The position numbers were made by a program, and so were the translations under genes. DNA of 64,000 nt from a bacterium (GTDB lineage: Bacteria > 4484-113 > JAGGVC01), in NCBI GenBank assembly GCA_039961635.1, contig JABRWB010000032.1, positions 19,955 through 83,954 on the forward strand. The letters are read 5' to 3'. A model generated the notes under the pieces. That model worked only from the letters and a program-made list of their open reading frames with translations. It was not told the origin of the DNA and ran no database searches. This document shows positions 42,614-49,187 of this stretch, in pieces (position 1 is the first letter of the stretch; the number at the start of each line of letters is the position of its first letter).

Positions 42614-44839
42614 TCACTCCTCCTCCCAGGGATCCGGGATGTCCGGCATCCACACGCCTCCCGGTTTCGAAGCGTCGCCGCCGCCCAGCATCTTTCCGCC
42701 GAGCTTTTCGATGTCGATCCCGCCGGTTATCCTCCGCTCCCGCGCTTCCTCTTGCTTCGCTTCGCGCTTCGGGTCGTCCCATTCGAGTATGAATTCGTCG
42801 TAGTGCTTCGACACTTCGCGCAGGTATCTTGACGGCATGGTCAAATCCACCGAAAAATCGGCGCGCGACCGCTCCTGCGGATAGCTCAGTACGAGCTCGT
42901 CCTTCGCCCGCGTCACCGCGACGTAAAACAGCCGCCGCTCCTCGTCCAGCGCGTCCGGATCGTCGAACGTCATATTGTGGGGCAGGGTGCCGTCCACGCA
43001 CCACACGAGAAAAACGACCTTCCACTCGAGGCCCTTCGCCTGGTGGATCGTCGAAAGGCAGACGCGGCCTTCCTCCACCGCCGCGGGATCCGCCGCCGCC
43101 ACCTCCTCGCCGCCGAATCCGCCGTGCAGCGCGACCTCGCTGAGCATCTCGCCAAGCGACGCGAACCTGCTGGCGTAAATGAAAAACTGCTCGATGTCGT
43201 CTTCGCGCCGCTGCGCGTTGTCGTAGTTTTCCTTCAAGTAGGCCGAGTACCGCCGCTTGTGTATCGTGCGCGCCAGCACCGCAGGATCGCGGTTCGGGAT
43301 TTCCTTCGCGATGTCGCCCAGGAAAACCGAAAGCGCCCGAAGAGAAGTCTTTCCCGCGCCGTACGCGAGATCGAGATACCTCCCGCCGATAAGCTCCGCA
43401 AGCGGATCCGGCACGCCGCTCATCGCTTCAAGGACGCGCGAAATCGTGCGCCCGCCGATGCCCTCGCACATCGAAAGCACTCGCTCCCACGCAAGCTCGT
43501 TGCGCGGCGAGCCGAAAATCACGAGGTAGGCCAGCAGATCCTTTATGTGCGCCATCTCCATGAAACGCACCCCCCCCCGGATGAAGTACGGAATCCCGTG
43601 GCGGCCCATCGCCATCTCGATTTCCTGGCTGTTGCGGTGCGCACGGTAGAGCACGCCGATGTCCGCAAGCTGTTTGCCGTCCTCGCGCAATTCCAGGATT
43701 TTCCCGGCGATGAAATCCGCCTGGTCGTCCGGGTTGCGGCACACTACGAGCGCGGGCTTGGCGCCCTCCGGCTTGACCGCGCGCAGCGTTTTCTTGAACG
43801 CTTCGGGCGTGTCGCGCAGCACCTCGTTCGCGAGCGTGAGTATGGCCTGAGTGCTGCGGTAGTTTGTTTCCAGCTTATAGGTGGCTGCGCCGGGAAAACG
43901 CTCCGGAAATGTAAGTATGTTTCGGTAGTTCGCGCCCCGGAAGCTGTAAATGCTCTGCGCGTCGTCGCCCACTACGAACAGATTCCCGTGCTCGCTCGAC
44001 CACAGCTCGACAAGCTTCGCCTGCAGGTGGTTCGTGTCCTGATATTCGTCAACAAGGACGTGCCGGTAGCGCTCCGCTATTTCCCGCCGCACTTCGTCAT
44101 GCTCCGAAAGCAGCCGCCACGTCCACAGAAGCAAATCGTCGTAGTCCATTGCGTTCTGGCGCTGCTTCTCCGCGGCGTATCGCGCGAACACGCGCTCGAA
44201 ATCGAGAATGCGCTGCGAAAACTGCGGATAGTGGCGGATGATAATCCGGTCCAGCCCCATTTCGGTGTTGACCATAAGCGAGGCGATCCGCGACAGCACC
44301 CGCGGCGCGGGGAACATCCGCTCCTTTGTATCGACGCCGCTTTCGGCGCGCACGCGCTTCATCATCCGCACCGCGTCGTCCGCGTCGAGTATCGTGAAAT
44401 TCTCGGTGAACCCCAGAAGCGGTGCGTGCCTGCGCAGCATGATGTTGCAGACGTGGTGGAACGTACCGCCGGTGATCGACGACAGGTCCGCGCCCAGAAG
44501 CGTCTCGACGCGGCCAAGCATCGCGCGCGCGGCGCGGTTGGTGAACGTGGTCAAAAGGATGTTCCCCGGCCGCACGCCGTTTTCGATAAGCCACGCGACG
44601 CGGTAAGTGATGACGCGCGTCTTGCCCGACCCGGCGCCGGCGAGCACCAGCACCGGTCCGCCGCCCGCGGTCACCGCGGCGAGCTGTTGCGGGTTGAGCT
44701 CGCTAGCGTAGTCTATGCGCGTGCGCGGCCCGGCCGCGGGCAGGGTGCGCGCGAGGCGCAGGACCTCCGGAGCGCGGGAGGCGTCGCGGTTGCCGGGCAG
44801 CCCAGCATCGTCAAATGGAACAAGTTCGTCGGTCGGCAC
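42614..44839 (-). CDS. UvrD/PcrA/Rep-family superfamily 1 DNA helicase
   Basis: ATP-dependent 3'-5' DNA helicase for repair and replication restart. The 741 residues have the Q-motif LNPQQLAAV (48-56), Walker A AGAGSGKT (67-74), VDEYQDTN (motif II), the motif III region VGDDAQSIYSFRGA, NYRSTQAIL (motif IV) and STIHQAKGLEWKVVF (motif V), then VAVTRAKDELVLSY (motif VI). The C-terminus after about 700 is acidic and Gly-rich (GGKMLGGGDASKPGG). The start is GTG 44839, six bases after TATAAT. Confidence 0.92.
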   Translation of the reverse strand: MPTDELVPFDDAGLPGNRDASRAPEVLRLARTLPAAGPRTRIDYASELNPQQLAAVTAGGGPVLVLAGAGSGKTRVITYRVAWLIENGVRPGNILLTTFTNRAARAMLGRVETLLGADLSSITGGTFHHVCNIMLRRHAPLLGFTENFTILDADDAVRMMKRVRAESGVDTKERMFPAPRVLSRIASLMVNTEMGLDRIIIRHYPQFSQRILDFERVFARYAAEKQRQNAMDYDDLLLWTWRLLSEHDEVRREIAERYRHVLVDEYQDTNHLQAKLVELWSSEHGNLFVVGDDAQSIYSFRGANYRNILTFPERFPGAATYKLETNYRSTQAILTLANEVLRDTPEAFKKTLRAVKPEGAKPALVVCRNPDDQADFIAGKILELREDGKQLADIGVLYRAHRNSQEIEMAMGRHGIPYFIRGGVRFMEMAHIKDLLAYLVIFGSPRNELAWERVLSMCEGIGGRTISRVLEAMSGVPDPLAELIGGRYLDLAYGAGKTSLRALSVFLGDIAKEIPNRDPAVLARTIHKRRYSAYLKENYDNAQRREDDIEQFFIYASRFASLGEMLSEVALHGGFGGEEVAAADPAAVEEGRVCLSTIHQAKGLEWKVVFLVWCVDGTLPHNMTFDDPDALDEERRLFYVAVTRAKDELVLSYPQERSRADFSVDLTMPSRYLREVSKHYDEFILEWDDPKREAKQEEARERRITGGIDIEKLGGKMLGGGDASKPGGVWMPDIPDPWEEE

Positions 44840-44845
44840 GGGGGG

Positions 44846-44851
44846 ATTATA
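44846..44851 (-). promoter_or_regulatory. -10 box of the leaderless helicase promoter
   Basis: TATAAT on the minus strand, six C residues, then GTG. No ribosome binding site. Confidence 0.55.
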
Positions 44852-45073
44852 GTGGGAGCAGTTTCATGCAACAGAACCAAGACGAACGCGTATGCCTGAT
44901 CACGAGATGTAGTCGTGAGGTGTATGCGCTATGGATTTACATGAATGCTCACTGTTTTCCATTGATGCGCTTGGATTCAAGATCTAGCGGCAAATTGGAG
45001 TGACGTGATTTGCTCGGCACAAATTGGAGCCTCGTTACAACATGCGCCACCAACTCCTACCTCCGCCCCGTGC

Positions 45074-45079
45074 TATATT
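45074..45079 (+). promoter_or_regulatory. -10 box of the leaderless polyprenyl synthetase promoter
   Basis: TATATT followed by seven bases and the GTG at 45087. The region 44852-45073 holds no credible gene; a near-repeat of AAATTGGAG occurs at about 44993 and 45021. Confidence 0.45.
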
Positions 45080-45086
45080 CCCTTCC

Positions 45087-46100
45087 GTGGAGTTTTCCAC
45101 GCACATCAAGAGCGACGAGGTCGAAATCGAGCGGCGCATCCGGGAGTTCCTCCTCGGCAGCGATCCCATCGTCATCCGCTACCTCGACGCGATCACAGGG
45201 AACACGGGCAAGCGGCTGCGGCCCAAGCTCGTGATGGTCTTCGCCCGGCTGTTCGGCGAATACGACTACGGAAAGAGCATAACCTGCGCGTGCGCGGCCG
45301 AGCTTTTGCACACCGCGACGCTCATCCACGACGACGTGATAGACACCGCGCAGTTCCGCCGCGGCAGCGAAACCCTGTGCAACGCGTTCGGAAACGAGAT
45401 CGCGGTCATCGTGGGGGATTACCTCCTGGCGATTGTCTTGGATCGCGTCGCCAAAGTCCGGGATTTCGAGGTGCTCGACATGTTCGTCGGCACCTCGAAA
45501 AAGCTGGGAGTGGGCGTGCTTGTCGAAGTCAACAACCGCAACAACTTCAAACTCGCCGTGGACAACTACCTTTCGGTTATCGAGTTAAAGACCGCGGTGC
45601 TGTTCGAGCACTGCACGCGCCTCGGCGCGTATCTCGGCGGCGCGGATGCGGAAGGGCGCAGGCTCGCCGGCGAGTACGGAAGGGATTTCGGCATGGCGTT
45701 TCAGATCGTGGACGACCTTTTGGACATCGCCGCCGATCCAAAAAAGACCGGCAAGCCGTCGTTCAACGACTTGAAGGAAGGGCGCATCACGCTTCCGCTG
45801 ATCCACGCGATCGGAAAGGATCCGTCAATCGAAACGCTCATGAACGGATGGCAGGAGCGACCGTCGGCGGAGTCGGCGGACGCGCTCAAGGCGCGTCTGC
45901 GCGAGCTCGGCTCGATGGACTACTCCAGGAAAAAGGCCGAGGAGTATTTGGCGAAGGCGCGGGAAAAATCCGCAATGCTTGTGCCGCGCTGGCAGTCCGA
46001 ATCCGCCCGGTCGGATTTGGAAGTGATAGAGTCCGGGCTGTTCGCGCTGCTCGAAGAAGCGGGGCAAAATAATACGGAAATGCCGCAAAATCCAGGCTAG
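45087..46100 (+). CDS. Trans-polyprenyl diphosphate synthase
   Basis: Chain-elongating prenyltransferase for a quinone side chain or similar polyprenyl diphosphate. The 337 residues show the GKRLRPKLV substrate motif, the first Asp-rich motif HDDVID and the second QIVDDLLD. The C-terminal 60 residues are more variable. The chain length cannot be read from sequence by eye. The GTG at 45087 is set by TATATT seven bases upstream; the frame runs to a TTG at 45024. It converges with, and overlaps by 4 bases, the small antitoxin-like gene. Confidence 0.9.
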   Translation: MEFSTHIKSDEVEIERRIREFLLGSDPIVIRYLDAITGNTGKRLRPKLVMVFARLFGEYDYGKSITCACAAELLHTATLIHDDVIDTAQFRRGSETLCNAFGNEIAVIVGDYLLAIVLDRVAKVRDFEVLDMFVGTSKKLGVGVLVEVNNRNNFKLAVDNYLSVIELKTAVLFEHCTRLGAYLGGADAEGRRLAGEYGRDFGMAFQIVDDLLDIAADPKKTGKPSFNDLKEGRITLPLIHAIGKDPSIETLMNGWQERPSAESADALKARLRELGSMDYSRKKAEEYLAKAREKSAMLVPRWQSESARSDLEVIESGLFALLEEAGQNNTEMPQNPG

Positions 46101-46282
46101 TCGGACCTTTTGGCGCGTCTCGATTTCCTTTTGTGCCCGGCCCGGCGACCTTTCATGTCGCGAAGTACGGACTCCCAATAGGCGATGCGTTGCTCGTAGC
46201 TCAGCCCTTTGAGCTCTTCATGTATTTGGAGAGCTGCCTTTCGCTTCATTGCGATGCAGTCGATCCTGAATTTTTCAGTCAA
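46097..46282 (-). CDS. Probable antitoxin of a PIN toxin pair
   Basis: About 61 residues, a small basic protein with a helix (MKRKAALQIHEELKGLSYEQ, continuing RIAYWESVLRD) and a very basic tail (GRRAGHKRKSRRAKRSD). I recall short proteins of this type beside PIN toxins, encoded downstream of the toxin. A perfect GGAGGTGA stands just before the TTG codons at 46288 and 46282; I take 46282 for spacing. It overlaps the end of the PIN gene, so they are coupled. Confidence 0.5.
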   Translation of the reverse strand: MTEKFRIDCIAMKRKAALQIHEELKGLSYEQRIAYWESVLRDMKGRRAGHKRKSRRAKRSD

Positions 46283-46751
46283 TTTCAATCACCTCCATAG
46301 GAGAGCGGATTTCCAATGAGGGGTAGCCCATAAGTAAGTTCACGGCATTGTACATTCGAATCAGCCGCAAGTTCACTAGATGTCTGAAATTCCAGCTTGC
46401 AATTAGATCGCAGCGGGCAACGGTAGCCAAAGCTACGTGTGCTGCATCAGTCTCCCACTTTTTTGAAATTATCTTGTTTGCTACATAAGCTGATATGAGA
46501 CGCTCGGCCTCGGCTACGCTGTCAATCGTTTCGGCATCGAAAGTAATATCGCGATAAAAATTCCTAACCGGCTGCGGCGCTGTCGATATTTCCTTTTCGA
46601 CAACAGGTGAATTCACAAGCTTGATTTCACCAGAGTCAACCAGGGAAAAAAACTTCGTGCTCGGAACATCGAATTTATCGTCGAATACGCCGCCATATAC
46701 GGACGTATCGGCGTAAATCCTAAGCGGAAAAGGAAATCTGCCTGATCCCAC
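46275..46751 (-). CDS. PIN-domain protein, probable toxin RNase
   Basis: 158 residues with a PIN nuclease fold: first acidic residue in RIYADTSVYGGVFDD, a middle acidic cluster near SVAEAERLI and WETDAAHVALATVARCDLIASW carrying the later Asp residues. This matches VapC-like or stand-alone PIN proteins and suggests RNA cleavage. It is followed by and overlaps a small basic protein, the reverse of the usual VapB-VapC order. The GTG start is set by TATACT six bases upstream. The AT-richer sequence suggests recent acquisition. Confidence 0.7.
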   Translation of the reverse strand: MGSGRFPFPLRIYADTSVYGGVFDDKFDVPSTKFFSLVDSGEIKLVNSPVVEKEISTAPQPVRNFYRDITFDAETIDSVAEAERLISAYVANKIISKKWETDAAHVALATVARCDLIASWNFRHLVNLRLIRMYNAVNLLMGYPSLEIRSPMEVIEID

Positions 46752-46757
46752 GGTACA

Positions 46758-46786
46758 AGTATACCTCTATCCGCCGTACCTGTTCA
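46758..46786 (-). promoter_or_regulatory. Leaderless promoter of the PIN/antitoxin pair
   Basis: On the minus strand: TGAACA (46781-46786), 17-base spacer, TATACT (46758-46763), six bases, then GTG at 46751. The -35 lies inside the last codons of the NAD synthetase gene. Confidence 0.5.
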
Positions 46787-48383
46787 CAATCGGCATCTTG
46801 CGCCCGATACCGAAAGCCTTGCGCGTGATGCGCAGGACTGGCGCGGCCTGGCGCCGCTTGTACTCGCTTCCGCGAACCAGGCGGAATACGAGAGCGATTT
46901 CTTCCCTTGCGAATCCCCGCGCGATTAGTTCGTCCGGCGAAAGGTGCTCCTCAACGACCGCGTCCGCGAGCGGGCTGATACGCGCGTAATCGAACGGATC
47001 CACCTGGCCGTCGCGCAGCTCCGCGGAAGGCGGCCGCGTCAGCGTGCGCTCCGGAATTATTTCCGCGCCTTTCGTTTTGTTGTACCAGCGGGCGAGCGCG
47101 TACACTTCCGGTTTGGAAACGTCGCCGATAACCGCAAGCCCGCCGCACATGTCGCCGTACAGCGTGGAATATCCCAGCGCGTATTCCGTTTTGTTTCCCG
47201 TGGCGAGCACGAGCGCGCGCCGGTCGTTCGAAATCTCCATCAGGATTTTGCCGCGCTCGCGCGCCTGAAGGTTTTCCACCGTCACCGGATCGCGGTATTC
47301 GCCGCATACCGATACGAACCGGGATTTCGCGATCTCGACGGACTCGTCAATCGGCATTACCAGGTACTCAATTCCGAGAGAGTGCGCCAGCGCTTCCGCG
47401 TCCTCGCCGCTCATCGCCGCGCTGTGGCGGGACGGCATATACACACCGATTACATCGCCGCTTCCCAGCGCTTCCGCCGCAAGGCAAGCCGTCAGCGCGC
47501 TGTCTATTCCGCCTGAAAGCCCGATGACGGCCCGCTCGAATCCGCACTTCCTAAAGTAGTCCCGTATTCCCAGGCAAAGCGCGTGGAACACCTCCGATTC
47601 GAAATCGAATGCGCGGTGCGGCGCTTCCTTCGGCGGCTCCGAGCCGGAATTCCCCGTCTCCACAACCACCAGCGCTTCTTCGAATTGCGGGCCGAGAGCC
47701 ACAAGCCGCCCTTTCGAGTCCACCGCCATGGACTCGCCGTCGAAAATAAGCTCGTCCTGCGCGCCGACCAGGTTGCAGTAAACCATCGAGACCTCGTTCG
47801 CGATCGCATGCATCCGGAGCAGGCCTAAGCGCTCCTCTCTTTTTCCCGCGTGAAACGGGGAGGAAGAAAGGTTGACAACGGTTTTGGCGCCCGCGCGGGC
47901 GAGCTCCTGGACTATTTTGCGATCGTAATCGCCGTCCCAGATGTCCTCGCAAATCGTCACGCCAATTTTCTTCCCGGCGAATTCCACCGGCGCGATTTCA
48001 TCCGCGGGCCGGAAGTACCGCCACTCGTCGAACACGTCGTAAGTGGGCAGAAGCGTTTTGTGAATAACGCGGGCGACTTCGCCGCCGGAAACAAGCGCTG
48101 CGGCGTTGTAAAGCTCCCCTTCCGGGCCGCGATCCACGAATCCGACGAGCGAGGGCAGGGGAAGCTCCTGCGCCAGGCCGCCGTACAGCAAGGCGAGCTG
48201 GTCGGCAATAAAATGCCGCTTGAACAGCAAATCCTGCGGCGGATAGCCCGTCGTGGCAAGCTCCGGCGTGACGAACAGCCCGCAACCGGCATCTGCGGCG
48301 CGCTTTGCGTATTCGATTATCCGCGCGGCGTTTCCGGACAGGTCGCCCACGGTCGTGTTGATTTGGCCAAGCCCGATGCGCAC
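46767..48383 (-). CDS. nadE: Glutamine-dependent NAD+ synthetase
   Basis: Converts deamido-NAD to NAD with glutamine as nitrogen donor. The 538 residues include an N-terminal nitrilase-type glutaminase (about 1-260) with its Glu (TPELATTGYPPQDLLF), Lys (HKTLLPTYDVFDE) and nucleophile Cys (VTICEDIWDGD). The C-terminal synthetase has the ATP pyrophosphatase P-loop GLSGGIDSALT. Both halves look complete. GTG 48383 is six bases after TATAAT, back to back with the rsmD promoter. Confidence 0.95.
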   Translation of the reverse strand: MRIGLGQINTTVGDLSGNAARIIEYAKRAADAGCGLFVTPELATTGYPPQDLLFKRHFIADQLALLYGGLAQELPLPSLVGFVDRGPEGELYNAAALVSGGEVARVIHKTLLPTYDVFDEWRYFRPADEIAPVEFAGKKIGVTICEDIWDGDYDRKIVQELARAGAKTVVNLSSSPFHAGKREERLGLLRMHAIANEVSMVYCNLVGAQDELIFDGESMAVDSKGRLVALGPQFEEALVVVETGNSGSEPPKEAPHRAFDFESEVFHALCLGIRDYFRKCGFERAVIGLSGGIDSALTACLAAEALGSGDVIGVYMPSRHSAAMSGEDAEALAHSLGIEYLVMPIDESVEIAKSRFVSVCGEYRDPVTVENLQARERGKILMEISNDRRALVLATGNKTEYALGYSTLYGDMCGGLAVIGDVSKPEVYALARWYNKTKGAEIIPERTLTRPPSAELRDGQVDPFDYARISPLADAVVEEHLSPDELIARGFAREEIALVFRLVRGSEYKRRQAAPVLRITRKAFGIGRKMPIVNRYGG

Positions 48384-48389
48384 GCGCCG

Positions 48390-48395
48390 ATTATA
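48390..48395 (-). promoter_or_regulatory. -10 box of the leaderless nadE promoter
   Basis: TATAAT on the minus strand, six bases before the nadE GTG. Only 12 bases separate it from the plus-strand TATAAT at 48408, so the two promoters overlap. Confidence 0.55.
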
Positions 48396-48407
48396 GCCCT
48401 TCCGATT

Positions 48408-48413
48408 TATAAT
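48408..48413 (+). promoter_or_regulatory. -10 box of the rsmD promoter
   Basis: TATAAT; transcription would begin near 48420, giving a 20-base leader with GGAGGAG eight bases before the ATG at 48440. Unlike its divergent partner, this message has a normal ribosome binding site. Confidence 0.45.
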
Positions 48414-48439
48414 TTTGCCGCGGTGGAGGAGTGCCGCGT

Positions 48440-49009
48440 ATGTTAAGGATAATTTCTGGCGAGCTTGGCGGTAGGGCGATAAAAACGCCTACCGGTCGCG
48501 GTACCCGTCCGCCGCTCACCCGCGTCCGCAAGGCCGTATTCGACGTGCTGCGCCCGTATCTGGACGGAGCATGCGTTCTGGACCTGTTCGCCGGCTCGGG
48601 AAGTTACGTTTTCGAGGCGCTTTCGAACGGCGCGCGCCGCGCGACCGCGGTCGAGTTGTCGCTCGCGGCCGCCGCCGTACTGGAAGAGAACGCGGATGTG
48701 CTGGGAGTGAAAGACCGAGTCAGGATATTCCGTGGAGACGCGTTCCAGGCGATTCCGCGCTTCTTCGAGGAAAAACTGAAGTTCGACGTCATTTTCGTCG
48801 CGCCGCCCCAGCGAAGGATGATGGTCGAGCGCACCCTCGACGCGCTGCGCCGCCATCCGCTGATGGAGGATGAATCGCTGATCGTATGCCAGTTCGGGAC
48901 GGCGGAGGTTGGCGGGCTGGATCGTCTTCCCTTCTGGGAATGGCAGCGCAAGACCTACGGGAACACCGAGGTCGCGTATCTGGGGATGGAAACTGCGCAT
49001 CGGGCGTAG
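48440..49009 (+). CDS. rsmD: RsmD-family 16S rRNA guanine-N2 methyltransferase, atypical motif IV
   Basis: SAM-dependent methylation of G966 in 16S rRNA. The 189 residues begin with the typical MLRIISGELGGRAIKTPTG, then RPPLTRVRKAVFDVL and the SAM site VLDLFAGSGSYVFEAL. The catalytic motif IV, normally (D/N)PP(Y/F), reads VAPPQRRMM, so the acidic residue and the aromatic residue are both replaced. I have some memory of APPQ forms in other RsmD-like proteins, so this may be a family variant rather than a dead enzyme. ATG 48440 with GGAGGAG; GTG 48431 is also in frame. Confidence 0.85.
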   Translation: MLRIISGELGGRAIKTPTGRGTRPPLTRVRKAVFDVLRPYLDGACVLDLFAGSGSYVFEALSNGARRATAVELSLAAAAVLEENADVLGVKDRVRIFRGDAFQAIPRFFEEKLKFDVIFVAPPQRRMMVERTLDALRRHPLMEDESLIVCQFGTAEVGGLDRLPFWEWQRKTYGNTEVAYLGMETAHRA

Positions 49010-49042
49010 GCACACAGCCGTAAGCCATGTAGAAAACTGTAT

Positions 49043-49087
49043 AAAAAAGGGACGCCGAAGCTGTGGGGGGGCATCGCTTCGACGTCC
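49043..49087 (-). terminator. Intrinsic terminator of the minus-strand 49188-60357 run
   Basis: On the minus strand a 12-pair stem (49076-49087 with 49050-49061, one G-U) and six T. On the plus strand the G-U becomes a C-A mismatch, which supports a minus-strand role. It lies about 100 bases after the acylase stop. Confidence 0.85.
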
Positions 49088-49104
49088 TGACTCAATTATA
49101 CCGG

Positions 49105-49126
49105 ATTCGACATGCATATGTCGAAT
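49105..49126. repeat. Perfect 9-base inverted repeat
   Basis: ATTCGACAT, spacer GCAT, ATGTCGAAT. A second palindrome, GAAATTCGAAATTTC, lies at 49138-49152. Both are between the acylase stop and its terminator; they might be operator-like sites or RNA processing hairpins. Confidence 0.5.
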
Positions 49127-49187
49127 GCAAGGCGCCCGAAATTCGAAATTTCATAATCCGGGATGGATTGGCTCGAGTGCGGCGAAG

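Noticed and set aside
43568-43579. A run of C residues within the helicase gene as a possible frameshift.
   Set aside because: The reading frame and motifs continue intact on both sides.
42977-44899. A 640-codon plus-strand frame opposite the helicase gene.
   Set aside because: Same reason: the helicase motifs are on the minus strand and the frame looks like a GC-driven shadow.
44852-45073. A short plus-strand frame (44815-45003) before the polyprenyl synthetase.
   Set aside because: No start signal and no homology sense; it overlaps the helicase promoter.
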